Assembly (NCBI RefSeq): GCF_000002985.6
Contig: NC_003284.9
Coordinates: 15,252,001 to 15,316,000, forward strand
Source of the DNA: Caenorhabditis elegans
Taxonomy: Eukaryota > Nematoda > Chromadorea > Rhabditida > Rhabditidae
Direction: 5' to 3'
Length of the DNA: 64,000 nucleotides
Part shown: positions 32,320 to 44,016 of the stretch, piece by piece
Position numbering within the stretch: position 1 is the stretch's first letter
How the letters are laid out: each line of letters begins with the position of its first letter
The notes under the pieces: model-generated
The model's input: the letters and a program-made list of their open reading frames with translations, nothing else
Database searches by the model: none
What the model was told of the DNA's origin: nothing
Made by a program: the position numbers and the translations under genes

Positions 32320-34227
32320 ATGAGCTACCACGTCTTTGCCATTCTATTTGGCCAGGTTTTACTGTTAAGGGTAACATTCTGCCGCCTTTTTTTTAGACAC
32401 TAGATGTTTATTTTCAGGCAAGCGGCGCGGAACGAGAATGTGGTCTTCCCAAAAACCTGGGATCTCTGCCAGATTTTGCACGTGAAGAAATTCGAGAAAT
32501 ATGGTAACCAGCGCAGAGTAACGTTCATTTGACAAAAAAGCTTATTAATATTTTTCTAATCTTAAAAAAAAACTTTTTGGTCTTATAAAGAGAATATAGT
32601 GCGTCCAGCTTCTATAGAGCACCCCCCCCCCCCTAATTTGGCGCTTTGGAGCTTTTTAAAGTATTATTTGGAAAAGTGTTAGTGCGGTTCGATGGCACAA
32701 GTTGAAAACTTATGCTCCCCAATTTGTATGATGATATCTCAAAAATCACGGAAATTAGGTCAAAATATCAGTACTATGCATGTTTCAAAAATTGTTTAAT
32801 TGTTTTCAAAAACCTGCAAGTTTCTGCATATTTCAGGCGGAACCACGTGGCTGGAACACCTTGCCTAAAAGAAATAGCAATTGAAAATGATATTTTGGAT
32901 GTCATCAAGAGTTTCGAAGCTGGTAGCTCTTTTTTTTTTTGCTCTAACATTAATATGTTCTTGTTAAGATTCATCGTCAAATAGTGATCGAGCAGAGCCG
33001 GCGTCTACAACCTCAGGAGCTTCCAGTGATCCGGATTATGATCACATCGGGGTTTGATTTCAAACATTTTGTGTATTTTTAATAGTAAAAACTATTTTCC
33101 AGACAAACGGGGGTACACCAATCCCGCTTCTTTCCGCCACCACGTTCTCAAGCCCAACTAAAAAGTATAGAAGTTCAGCTGACACTGATAGTGATGATTA
33201 TCTAGATCAGGTTAATTTTAATTTTTCAATCTGAAAAATATCCAAATGTCATATTTAGACAACATTCGATGACGTCGCTATGATGCAATTCGACAGTGTG
33301 CAGGCGCCGTTTCTTCGTTCCGCGAGTCCTTATGTGAAAAGTGAATTTCAAAAAATATGGGAAGATCAGAACATTCCGAGTGAAAGCTTGAGAACTTTGA
33401 AGGTTTATCAATTTTAAAATTTTGAAATTTAATATTCATAATTTCAGATTCAAACTTTAGCGGTTTCTTTATTGACATCTAAACAGTTGACAGAGTATAA
33501 TCGCTGGGCAACCAAACGAAGGAGAGTATTAAAAGTGAGTAGTTGTGAGTCCACTAAAAATTTTTTAGAATTTACTCGATTTGACATGTCAACAAATTGT
33601 AGAAAAATGCCAGTGCATTATCATAAAAAGTGTTTAAACACAATATGTATTTAGTTAATAGTAGGGCTCCCCTCCGAAGCCGCACGCCGCTGTGGTAGTA
33701 ATTTGAAGCGGCCGACACATTCGGGGTTCCGCAGCTTGGCATGAAATGAGTAGCTTGGTGTGTGCGCAAAGAAGTGCGAAGAGGTGGTTGTTTGGAAGCG
33801 GCCGACACATTCGCGGTTCTGCGCTGCACTATACATTCGGATACACATGTGGCTTGACTGATGAAACTGTTACAAGATATTTTCTCAAAATTCTTCATTT
33901 CTCAGAAAAAGTTTTATGATGGTTTTTTAGAGAGATTTTCAAAGCCAGTTTCGGAAAAAATTACTGTTTGAATCCTGAAATAACACTAATTTATTTCATC
34001 ATTTTCAGGCTAGAGAGCAAGAAATGCGACATTTAAGCTCAGATGCAAAATCAGCGTTACGCAAGCTCAGCGTTCAAAGAGGTCAGTACATTATTTTTCC
34101 AATCACCCATTTATTGCATCTTTCAGATGACATCAGTCACATTGCAGTACCTATTGAAGTGAGAAACGAATTGACGACGTTTGTACAAAGATTGAACAGA
34201 CGGCGTAATTTGAAGTTGGTACACTAA
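32320..34227 (+). CDS. SXP/RAL-2 (DUF148) family protein
   Basis: Nine exons, 32320-32355, 32418-32503, 32837-32922, 32969-33051, 33103-33210, 33259-33402, 33448-33534, 34009-34081 and 34127-34227, join in frame (804 bases, 267 residues). Residues from about 150 onward follow the nematode SXP/RAL-2 pattern: APFLRSASPYVKSEFQKIW, a YNRWA segment, LSSDAKSALRKLS and IEVRNEL. An N-terminal piece (LPDFAREEIREIWRNH) looks like a second, shortened copy of the same helix. Between them is an acidic Ser/Asp/Thr-rich linker. Family members are small, often secreted nematode proteins, some able to bind divalent cations; function is otherwise unknown. The N terminus (VFAILFG) is a weak signal peptide, so the first exon could differ. 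Confidence 0.8.
33661..33850. repeat. GC-rich CCGACA-family repeat in an intron
   Basis: Two direct copies of GAAGCGGCCGACACATTCG followed by GGTTC, at 33705 and 33795 (90 bp apart), lie in the seventh intron of the SXP/RAL-2 gene. GC content is well above the flanks. Confidence 0.6.
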
Positions 34228-34274
34228 AATACTTTATTATTATAAAAAAAAACTATAACTTGTCTGTACATTGC

Positions 34275-34280
34275 AATAAA
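34275..34280 (+). terminator. Poly(A) signal of the SXP/RAL-2 gene
   Basis: AATAAA 48 bases after the stop at 34227. Confidence 0.6.
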
Positions 34281-34549
34281 GTAATTTGAGAACAAAAATA
34301 GCTTCGACTAGTTTTTGTTGTTTTATGTTTTTGTTTTCCTGGTCTGTTTACAACGTCACCATGTTTGACATCAAGTACGAATGTTTTTTTTTGAACCACC
34401 TGAATAGTAATTACTCTGCAAATCATATGGGGTCCTAGCATTTTACAGTCAAAAAAAATAACTCAATGACTAAAATGTTAATAAAAACATTTCCATTCTT
34501 TTATCATTGTTTTAAATTTAAATAAAATCATTTGTTCAAGCAAAGTTAA

Positions 34550-34555
34550 TTTATT
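34550..34555 (-). terminator. Candidate poly(A) signal of ser-2
   Basis: TTTATT on the plus strand (AATAAA on minus), about 290 bases beyond the ser-2 stop. It would give a short 3' UTR ending between the two convergent genes. Confidence 0.4.
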
Positions 34556-34844
34556 CAGGACAATATCCAATAAGAATAAGAGAAAAAGTTCACCAGTGGA
34601 CAGTTTGCAAGATTAGAATGGTGGAGTTTTTGGTTCACAAAAATAACCGAGATCAAAATCATATTCAAAGTCATATTCTAGCACATTATAAAACTAAGAC
34701 ACAACTCAAAATTTAGGAAATACATACTTAAAGAAAATACAAAAATACCAGGGATACCAGACCGATTGGAAAGCAAAACAACACAAGAATTTGGAAAAAA
34801 AAATCATAATGTATATAAATTTATCAATTAATTACAGAAAGAAT

Positions 34845-37800
34845 CTAAGGTTGCGCACTCATTCGTCGTCTCCTCTGCTCTAATACAGCTTTAGGGCACA
34901 GAATCTTCTTGAATGCTCGGCGAAACTCCAAATTTAGAATACCGTAAAGGAATGGGTTAAGTGAAGAGTTGATATAGCCAAGCCACGTGAAAGCCTGTTC
35001 AACCTGGAAAGAAAAATGTGTGTTTTCAAACTGATTACTGTCGGAAAAAATGTATAAAGTTTGTTCAAAATATATTTTTGATCTACCTGTTGGACTAGAG
35101 TTCTCATCCATTGTTTTCTCGAAAGGTTCAGTCTATCATGAAGACCGAAAATAAATCTGATGAAAAAAATTGCGTGCTTATTTTGTCGATAATATATTGT
35201 TAAAGGTGGAGTAGCCTTAAAGGAAAAAGTGTTAAAACTACTCATATGGTTCCAAAATGACCGAATATAATAATAAAACTTTTTAAAAAACTTTTGAAAT
35301 TTTTTTATTTACTGTCAAAAAATGACAATTGTTCAGTTTTCGCCACTTATAATTTTGGAAGTCGACCAAAAAAAACTTGTTTTTCCTACATTTTTTATAC
35401 TGTAATTTTGTTTTAATATTTTGTATTAAAACATTGCAAGGGTCGAAACATGCGAGACATTGCTTTGGATTTCCTCGAAAGCTCATATTTTTTTCAAAAT
35501 TTTGGCAATTTGCCAAAACTTTGAGCGGAAATTGTAAAAAATAATAAAAAATTAGAGTGTTTGTCTATGATATTCGGTCGTTTTGGAACATCATAAGTGT
35601 ATCAAGCCAAAGTCCCCACTGGCGCTACTCCACCTTTAAGCACCAAAAATAATTAATTTCTTAAAGTTAATTGTGCTAATACTTTCAAAGTGACTACTTT
35701 TGTTACGCCAAAACCATAATTTAACAATTGAACATTAACAAAATAAAAACTCACTTTTGCATGAAGTTTACATGTTTCACAAAATGGTCGTATGACATAT
35801 GCTACAAAAAATGGTAGCCAACAGAATGAAAATACGAATATAATAACAGCAATAGTTTTTGCTGCTCTTTTCTCCTTCGCCACACTGATTTTCTCACGTT
35901 TTCGCAGGACTGCAGTAGGATTTGGATTCTGAAAATGTACATTGATGTGAATGAAAGGTACACCCTACAAATACAAAGTTACAGATCCCATGTGACATGA
36001 ACACTACTGCTAAGGCAAGAGAATGGAGAAGCAGTGAGTGGTTACAGAACTATAAACCCAAGTAACAAATTCCCAAAGAAACTATTACTCCTTCATCCTC
36101 CTTCACATCCTTCACTTTCACTTTGCACGATCCATTATTGTGATATTTCATGTGCTTCGTGGTTTCATCTTTTGGCAAGCTACCGCCGTCGGTCTGAAAC
36201 TGTGAGCTTGAAAACTTAAAATGCGATTGATAGAATTATAGAGTTGAATGTTAGTTGAGGTATCAACAAGCCGTAACTGATTATTGCCGAATCGGTTAGA
36301 AACTGAGTAGGAGCAATGATAGAAATGCCGCGTGAATCAAGCATTTGGGGACAATAAAGAGTTTGAATGCAACATGGCTCAATCAGTGATGGTACAAGCT
36401 TCACCAATACATTTGTCTTCAAAATAAAATAAAAATTACTTGACACTTTGCAAAAATTAAATGAAGGCTTCAAAAAACATTTTGTTTTATATTAGTGCGT
36501 CAGTGATAATTCATTGGCTAAAAAAGTTTTCAAACTGATTATATTTAATCAAATACCCCATGCATATCTGAAGAAAAGAGTACATAAGCGTTTGTGTCAT
36601 CAACTAAAAAAATAACTAAAGTGCGACATGATTCACAGACCGGGGACAAGGACACCAATTCAGTTTACTAACAGAATGAGCGGCAAGAGTAGTTACAGTC
36701 GTTTGTCCGTCAGCAATCACCAACGGTGTTTTCTCTCCTACCCTGCTCGAAGTGCGTGCTGATTCTACAGACGCTCGCTTGATCGACATCTTTCGGTAGT
36801 CGTCGTCTCCCTCGGCATTCTGGATTCTCATTAGTGCACTGCGTCCTGAAATTTAAATAGTTTCTACTTGTCAAACTGATTTTCTGCAAAACAAATTAGA
36901 ATTACAAACGTCCGCCACGCAGGCCCTTGCGGCGACCTCCGCCTGCCTCGCGCAGCAAGCTGTCATTCCTCTATAGTACGGTGCGGAACCCGAAAGGTGT
37001 CGGCCGCAGCGAGCTACCTTTAAAATGTATTCTATGTTTTTCCTCTTTCAAAGATCACTCTGTGTTTCATTGCTCTTTTAATATTCTTCCATCTCCAATC
37101 GTTAATGTTTCAACTTTCTTTCTTTATTTTTCATTCATTTTTCTCCCCGATTTTCAATTCATTTTCTATTATTAGATGTACTATGTCCACCTAACCCAAA
37201 AAAGAGAACAAAAAGAGTCCATTGCTGCAAAGTTTCGGCAACAGTGGTGCGAATTCGATTAGCTCGCTGCATGCATTTCTAGGTTTTTTACAACTCGTAT
37301 TTTTGTTTTATTTTCGGTCCCGCTTTTGGGCTCTCGCCTACGCACAAACCTCGATTAGTGCGGATTCGTTGGCGAGCACTGATGAAAATTTTGACATACA
37401 CCACTACCATGACTAGGAGTGGGAGGAAGAATGAACCGGCAGCAGAGAAGACAACAAAGGCTCTGGAAATAGAATATGATTGTTGAGCATTTAAAACTGT
37501 GCATTTTAGAATACTTGTTAGGTAAATTTTCTAAAAAGTAACACCTTCTACTTTTGTTAAACAGGGATGGCTTCTAATAGTTATATATATAATTGGAATT
37601 CCTGACTGGAAAATAGTTTTTAAAACATTTATCTTTTGATTTTTGCTCTTTCACATTCGTGTCATACTTTTAAGTATTTAAATAACTATGCATGTGGTAT
37701 TTTCAGATTCACAAACTCTAAAAAAATTTACTTTTCCGTAGACAACCCGCAACTATCCTCCATCATATTCTCCTGCCAATTATTCCATCCAATGATTGGA

Positions 37801-40800
37801 GGCACTGATATGAGCATTGACAATATCCAAACCTGAAAAAAACTTCTCCCTCAACTAGTGAGCAACACGTTAAATTGTGATTCGTAAGCAGGAAAGCAAT
37901 TGCCTTCATTCATTTCTGAGACGATTTTCTCTCTTCGTTTCTTTCCGTGTCTTCTACATTTCCATAACAAATGAAGGTAATCTTCTCCTTTTCCCCTCGC
38001 CATAGTTAGATTGTAATGACTAGGACATCAATGCTATTGAAGCATTAAAAAAAACAAAAAACCTACAATGACAATGACGATGCATACGAATTTGGTCGTA
38101 CGTTTTTGTGCATAGTTGATTGGATTGTGGATGGCCCAATATCTGGAAAAATGAATTTTTGCAGAATAGTGACGGTTAAAACGATAGCTAGATTAGTATA
38201 CCGATCTAATGCAATTGCACATAGATTGAGAATTGATGACGTGCATAATAAAATGTCAGCAGTGGTGAAGAATTGGCATACGGTAACTCCAAGAAGCCAT
38301 TTACCACCTGGAAAATAGTTGTATAATAGTTATAATAATAGTTATACATAATAGTTTTGTTTATAATAGTTGGATACCGAATTTTTATTTTATTGTTCGA
38401 CAGTTTGAAAATTCATACAACTTGTACTGAAATGTTTCCAAAATGTAATATTGTTCGGTTACGTTGCTACGTTGCAATTTTAAATCCCTTTCTTCAAATT
38501 TCAAAATTTTCCAGTATTATCATTTATCATTAGTTTAACCGCAATCAATCATATATATTTTGTTCAAATGTCATTAAATCGAAATATGCAACAGGTGAGT
38601 AAGTGGCAACTGTCATTTTCCATCCCTCACTTCTTCCTACCTACTTTTCAATGTCTCAAGGAGACAATGATCATTAACTTAATGAGCTTTCCTTTTTTGA
38701 TAAACTAGAGCAAATTTCGGCTCTCAAGTCCTTTGGCACTCGAGCACAATTGCTCGAAAAGTACTCACGCAATCACAAGTCTCTTCTTCATCCCTTATGT
38801 TGTCAGAAAATATTCGTGACCCCCTCGGACCGAGCGCCCGAAACCACAAATGACGAAGCGGAGCTGACAACCGGCATCCGGATGTCAACTGCCGCTTCCC
38901 GGGCACCCAGTATCATATAAGTGATGACAGCGCAAAGAAACTGAATAGAAAGAGCGCAGAACAAAGGAGGAAGGAAAACTGACCCGCTAGAAAAGTGACT
39001 ACATGCAAAGGCATGACGAATATCGCCACCGCCAGATCGGATGCTGCAAGTGAGACGAGAAAATAGTTTTGAACTTTTTTCAGCGGTCGATAGCTGAACA
39101 CTGCGACGACGACCAGTGTGTTGCCGACAACTGTCATTGCAATAATTACCTGAAAAAGTCAAATGTTCAGGTGAAAATTAATAATTTCGTGATTGGTGAT
39201 TGGCCTGGAAAATCATTGAATTTTCAATGATTTCAAATTATTACGGATCGTAGAAATTTGCGGAAAAAAATAAAAGTTTGTGGAAAATAATGTTTTAATT
39301 TTCGCGATTCGGGCAGATTTTTAAGTAAAACAAACACGCTGGATTTTTCAATATAATTTTTTATAAATTTTTTAAAAGATCCGACGGATTTTTCACGAGG
39401 TTGAATATTTTTTAGGTATTCCAAAATTTTGTCAGTTGTAGCATTTTTTTATGTTTTTCAGAAATTAGTTTTAATTTTTCATTTTTTCCATATACAATTG
39501 GGAACTGATTCTTGACGTTTCCCGATGCTCGAAGCATCCCTCAATTTGAAAGTTGACATTTTCATTTCAAAATATGTGTTTTTTGTTAACCAAATTTCTG
39601 TCAACTTTGTTGAACACATACAAACGAATTCTTACTCTGTCACGTCTTCGTCAGTCAAGACAAAACATGAATAATCACATGGATGCTTCTTTTTTGTCTT
39701 TTGCCAACTCGTTGTCTTGCTCAACAACCGCAGACTTTCGGCAAATAATCAGAAGAAGAAGAAGACGACGAAGAACTCACCAAGTACGTAATTGTTCCTA
39801 AAACCAGCTCGACAGTTGGAATAATTGATGGCGGTTTCATAGAGGTCATGGGAATGTCCAGCGGCGGCAACGTCGTCGTGCTGACTGCCGATGACGCGTT
39901 TATAACACTATCCCGGATCGAGTCGATGGCTCGTAACACCATTTCCTGAATCAGACAAGTTGAGTAGAAAACGAATGAGTGGAAGTAGTGGGCTTTCTCT
40001 TTTTTTCATAGATTTAAAGCAAAAGACTTGACAAATGTTCTTCATTCATCATCTTTTTTTGTATCATTACTGCTCAAAAAGATGCTCTCTGCAAAGAGCA
40101 AGCATAATATTTCAAACAATAGAATGGAAGGCGATTCATCAGTTTCTTGATTGGAGTTGGAGCTTTCGGAGTCTTTAGAGCCAAAACTAGTGGCAACAAA
40201 AAAACCAACCAAAAAAGAAACAGAACAGAGAAGAAAAGTCAAACCCCATCTTTAATTTCATCGTCGTTTTTTGTCTTCTCTCTGTGTCTGTTGGCCAAGT
40301 GTTTCTACTAGTCGTTTGCGAATGTTGCGCACTAATTTGACGGCTTGACCCGTGCCGAGTTGTCTCAACTATTTCCTTCCTGGTTTTGGCCAAAAATTAG
40401 GTCAGATAAGGTAACATTTGGGATTTTGTTTTGATGAATTGTATGTTAGGGGGAGGAAAATTTATTTCAAAATTATAGTGCCAAGGCGAGAGAATCTCCA
40501 AAATCCACCTTTAAAATTTTGAGAAATTGTGGCAAAATTTTTTTTTAATACGGGAAATTGTATGTTTATTTTGCACAGTTGCTTTTAAAAAAGCGCTTTT
40601 AAAAACAAACATAGTTATAATGTAATAGCGCCTTTACGAATTTTGTGTTCAATATGAGCCAAAAAAAAAACAATTTTTCTTAATTCTTGGATTTTTCAAA
40701 ATTTTCAAAATTGTTTTTTTCTGATCAAACTTCAAAAATTTCGTTGAATTCAAAATTTTTTGAGTCGATGTCATTTTTTTTCACGTAACCAAGTAATTCG

Positions 40801-42871
40801 TTATCAGGACCCACGTAGAGCCAGGCTGTCCCATTACGGTTTGATCTACAGAAAATGCGGGGATTTTTTTTCCCAAAAAAAGTGACTTCAGCATCATGCG
40901 AATACAGTTAAAAACTCTGCTTCTCTTCATCCGCATTTTTTGTGGATTTAGGTAGATCAAGCCGATGTGAGACACTCTGACATCACGTGAGGACCCCCAA
41001 TATGCTAAATTCAAATTAAAACAAGTTGCTTTTTACTTTCATAAAAAGTGAAATAAAGCAAGAAAGATGGCAATTTACATACGAATTCCCTCATTCTTTC
41101 CGAGAGTTTCGTTTATTGGCAAAATTATTCTTTATGAGAGAATTTCTAGTTCAAAGATGAGATATTTCCCACGGAATACAACGAAACACAACTAATTCCC
41201 GCTTTATTCTGCAGAAGTCTCTGTTTTTCGATGTTTTGCGAAACCGGTGACGTAGAATAACTTTGAACCATTTACGAGAAAATACTCAAAAAAAAAAAAC
41301 AACACACGGTTGCAAAAGAAAAGGTTAAATTCTTTTGTTCTAGTCGTGTGTACTAGTCTATACATTACAGACCGGAAATTGGAAAATATGTATTCCATTA
41401 GATTGAGTGCAATTTTTTTTTGTTTTTGAATAATGATGTAATTGAGAAGAGTATTTTATAAAATTTTGAAAAAAAAAACTCGAGGTTTATTTTTTGTTTC
41501 ACCTCCATATTTTATTCACCAGATTTGACTGCTGACATCACCCCGCTTACTTATTTCCAAATTTAGAAAAGGTCAGTGCCCCTGAGCCCACCTTGAACTT
41601 GGTGTTTGATGTGTCAATTAAACTAAGACTACTTGACGCGGTGACAATATTCGAATAATACATAGTTTAGGGGGAGGCAATTGATTAATAGTGTATGTCC
41701 GAAAAGTGGACTTCTTCGCCGAAATAAAAAAAAATGATTCGAGCACGGTCGAATGGATTCAGGATTCGCAGTGAGTGTTGATGATGAACAGGAGCAAAAA
41801 ATGGTGGGGAGAAGGAGTGGGGAGGGAATAAAAATAAAATGAAGGCAAGTAGCAAATATTTCCAATTTCCTCTTACCACTGATATGTTGATATTCGATTA
41901 TAAAGTTTTAATTTAAAATTGTGGTGGGAATGAATGTGTCTAGTTGCTCATCAGAAAAAAAAGCGTTCATCGGAAATAATATTAGGTGACGGACGATTCG
42001 ATTAACTGCGGATTTTAGATTTCCAATGGATTTCTAATTCGAGCACAATTCTTGAAACGGGAATGTAAATGTAAAAGTTCTAATATTAGTTTGATTTATA
42101 TGAAAGTTCTTTTTGGAAAAACGCAAAAACACAAGATATAGGTGGAGCGTAAATATTTCAAAAAATTTTTAAGCCACCTTTCAAGCCAATATGAAAATTT
42201 GATCCAATTTGGGCGATTTTCGAATTTATTTAGACATTTCACAACTTCTCACGAAAGCACATGGGAAACTAACTCTGATGATCATTGGTTTATTCTTACT
42301 ATTAGTTTCTCAAATTTTTTTCGAAAATCTAACGAACGTTTCTAAGGTTGTCTAAGTTTGAAACCTGATGGTATAACTTTTTTAAGCACATGGTGGTTCA
42401 TAATTATGGACCACCCTGTATATGAATTTTAAACAAGAAATTTTAATAAATTCCAATAAAGGAACCCTATATTACTGTTTATTAAAAGTTGTGATATTAT
42501 GAGCTTCATATATTAAAGTTTTTGGAAAATCTATGAAATGTTGTCGCCCAGTTTGAAGCTTGATCGTGTAACTTTTTTATAAGCACAGGGGGGTCCATAA
42601 ATATGGACCATCCTGCATATGAACTTGAAACAAGGAATTTTGTTAAATTCCAATAAAGGTACCCTATATTACTGTTTATTAAAAGTTGTGATATTATAAG
42701 CTTCTTATATTTGGGCGAAGCGTTATCAATTCTGAATTCTGAATATCAAATGTGCTAAATATGGATTTCAGAATGTGCATCTAAAATTCACCCATTTTTT
42801 TCAAAAAATCCACGTTCTTCTGCTGATCTCTACTCGCTTACCTGCACCGAATCAGTGTAATTTCGGAACAT
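34845..42871 (-). CDS. ser-2: Tyramine receptor, class A GPCR
   Basis: Eleven exons join in frame to 1368 bases, 455 residues: 42871-42842, 39945-39781, 39149-38984, 38307-38202, 38142-38067, 37832-37732, 37462-37350, 36845-36673, 36193-36089, 35928-35755 and 35003-34845. Landmarks in order: [10 protein letters not shown] start, TM1 [16 protein letters not shown]2 [14 protein letters not shown], the amine-binding Asp in [18 protein letters not shown]5 [14 protein letters not shown], a long third loop, TM6 [11 protein letters not shown]7 [11 protein letters not shown]. The length matches C. elegans SER-2 as I remember it. SER-2 binds tyramine and couples to Gi/o to inhibit neurons and muscle, for example during backing and turning. 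It is convergent with the SXP/RAL-2 gene. The first intron (2.9 kb) and upstream region hold further first exons. Confidence 0.95.
35202..35637. repeat. MITE family A, complete copy in the last ser-2 intron
   Basis: Terminal repeats AAAGGTGGAGTAGCCTTAAA and ..CCACTGGCGCTACTCCACCTTT (first and last parts). 436 bp, no coding capacity. Confidence 0.85.
36216..36416 (-). other. Candidate alternative terminal exon of ser-2
   Basis: The minus strand has ATTTTGAAG before 36416, then 67 codons ([20 protein letters not shown] and onward) ending in TAA at 36216. Exactly in phase 0, it could follow the exon ending AAHS at 36673, giving a receptor cut in the third loop without TM6-7. Codon composition looks coding. 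No poly(A) signal was found before the next constitutive exon, so intronic noise is possible. Confidence 0.3.
36905..37025. repeat. GC-rich CCGACA-family repeat in a ser-2 intron
   Basis: GGTGCGGAACCCGAAAGGTG then TCGGCCGC is the reverse complement of the unit seen at 33705. Confidence 0.55.
38769..38940 (-). other. Candidate cassette exon of ser-2 that breaks the frame
   Basis: The strong acceptor CTTTCTATTCAG precedes 38940 and the donor GTGAGTAC follows 38769. The 172-base segment is GC-rich and has codon-like third positions (read as [16 protein letters not shown]). If included after the TM2 exon (phase 1) it gives [12 protein letters not shown] and stops within 20 codons. It could truncate the receptor or send the mRNA to decay. 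Confidence 0.35.
40812..40989. mobile_element. Palindromic MITE family B in the ser-2 first intron, 6-bp target duplication
   Basis: CACGTAGAGCCAGGCTGTCC to ..ACTCTGACATCACGTG. AGGACC flanks both sides (40806-40811 and 40990-40995). Orientation is reversed relative to the 29959 copy. Confidence 0.8.
42345..42712. repeat. Tandem duplication of a ~190-bp unit
   Basis: Two diverged copies share CCCTATATTACTGTTTATTA, AAAAGTTGTGATATTAT and AAATTCCAATAAAGG. Each contains a near-perfect 24-base palindrome, GGTGGTTCATAAT then TATGGACCACC in the first copy. Confidence 0.75.
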
Positions 42872-43711
42872 GATGTCTTAGCAAACGTTTTTTTTTCGGA
42901 AGCAAAAGCAGAAAACCGCGTAGAAATAACAAGTAAACGTGTCAAGTACGTTAGAACGTTTCGGTCCACACTTCTAACCCCGTCTCACTCTCATTTTCGC
43001 ATCTTCTATCACCCCGCTTCCTCAACTCATTGCAATACGATCCCTTCATCCTTCTGCCGACGCTTGGTGCTTTGACAGGTTGAGAAGATGTGAGCAGAGA
43101 TAGGGCAAATGAGCGAGGATTAAAGAAAAAGAACACGGACACACAAAAAAAAAGTAAACCTTCACTTATCCTACCCCCAATCTGTGCTTTGTAGTTTAGG
43201 ACTGATTGGTTTAACTGTGTTAAGAAGTGGACCGTCAAAGAATAACAAGGAACGAGACAATATAAATTCGATTTTCTTCAAATTTTTTTTTCGGAAATTT
43301 TAACAAAAAACAACGTTTTCTGTGACAACAGTGTCAATAAATGGAAAAAAACAGAGAAACTCGTCAGTCATAAAGAGTGGCAGATAAAATATAGAAAATA
43401 AAGGAAATCTGCCCACAAAATGATGAGTATCTGGCGCTGGCAAACCAGAAATCTACAATATGAATGGAGGGAGTCGGATGATGAAGAGCTTGGAGAGTGG
43501 GATTTGAAATTTCAACTACAAAGTTGGTTTGCATATTATGAAAAATCACGTTGAAGGCGATGAGAAGTTTTAAAAACATCCGAGAGGAGCCAAAAACCGT
43601 ACGCAAAAAATATAAGTTTTTCATAAAATTTCGTTTTGAAATTTGAGAGCTCTTAGCGATGACCATCACCAGCGGAAAATTATAGCTGCCATACAAGGAG
43701 GGAGTCCACAT
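42872..43711. other. ser-2 5' flank, no gene seen
   Basis: Immediate upstream sequence of the most proximal ser-2 start. Presumably promoter. No defined motif was identified with confidence. Confidence 0.4.
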
Positions 43712-44016
43712 GGTCAGTGCTTCTGAAAGATTGGTCAGTGTCTATGAAAGATTGGTCAGTGCCTATGAAAGATTGGTCAGTGCCTATGAAAGATTGATTA
43801 GTGCCTATGAAAGATTGGTCAGTGCCTATGAAAGATTGGTCAGTGCCTATGAAAGATTGGTCAGTGCCTATGAAAGATTGGCCAGTGGCTAGGAAAGATT
43901 GGCCAGTGCCTATGAAAGATTGGTCAGTGCCTATGAAAGATTGGTCAGTGCCTATGAAAGATTGGTCAGTGCCTATGAAAGATGGGTCAGTGCCAAGATT
44001 GGTCAGTGCCAAAAAT
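43712..44016 (+). repeat. 21-bp minisatellite, 13 full and 2 short copies
   Basis: Unit GGTCAGTGCCTATGAAAGATT, phase-perfect from 43712 to 43984, followed by two units shortened to 16 bases. Divergent copies are at the left edge and around 43880 (GGCCAGTGGCTAGGAAAGATT). The unit is a multiple of three, which leaves several frames open on both strands, but the flanks show no gene. Confidence 0.95.

Noticed and set aside
43712..44016. CRISPR-like array
   Set aside because: Units are contiguous with no unique spacers, and this is a eukaryotic genome.
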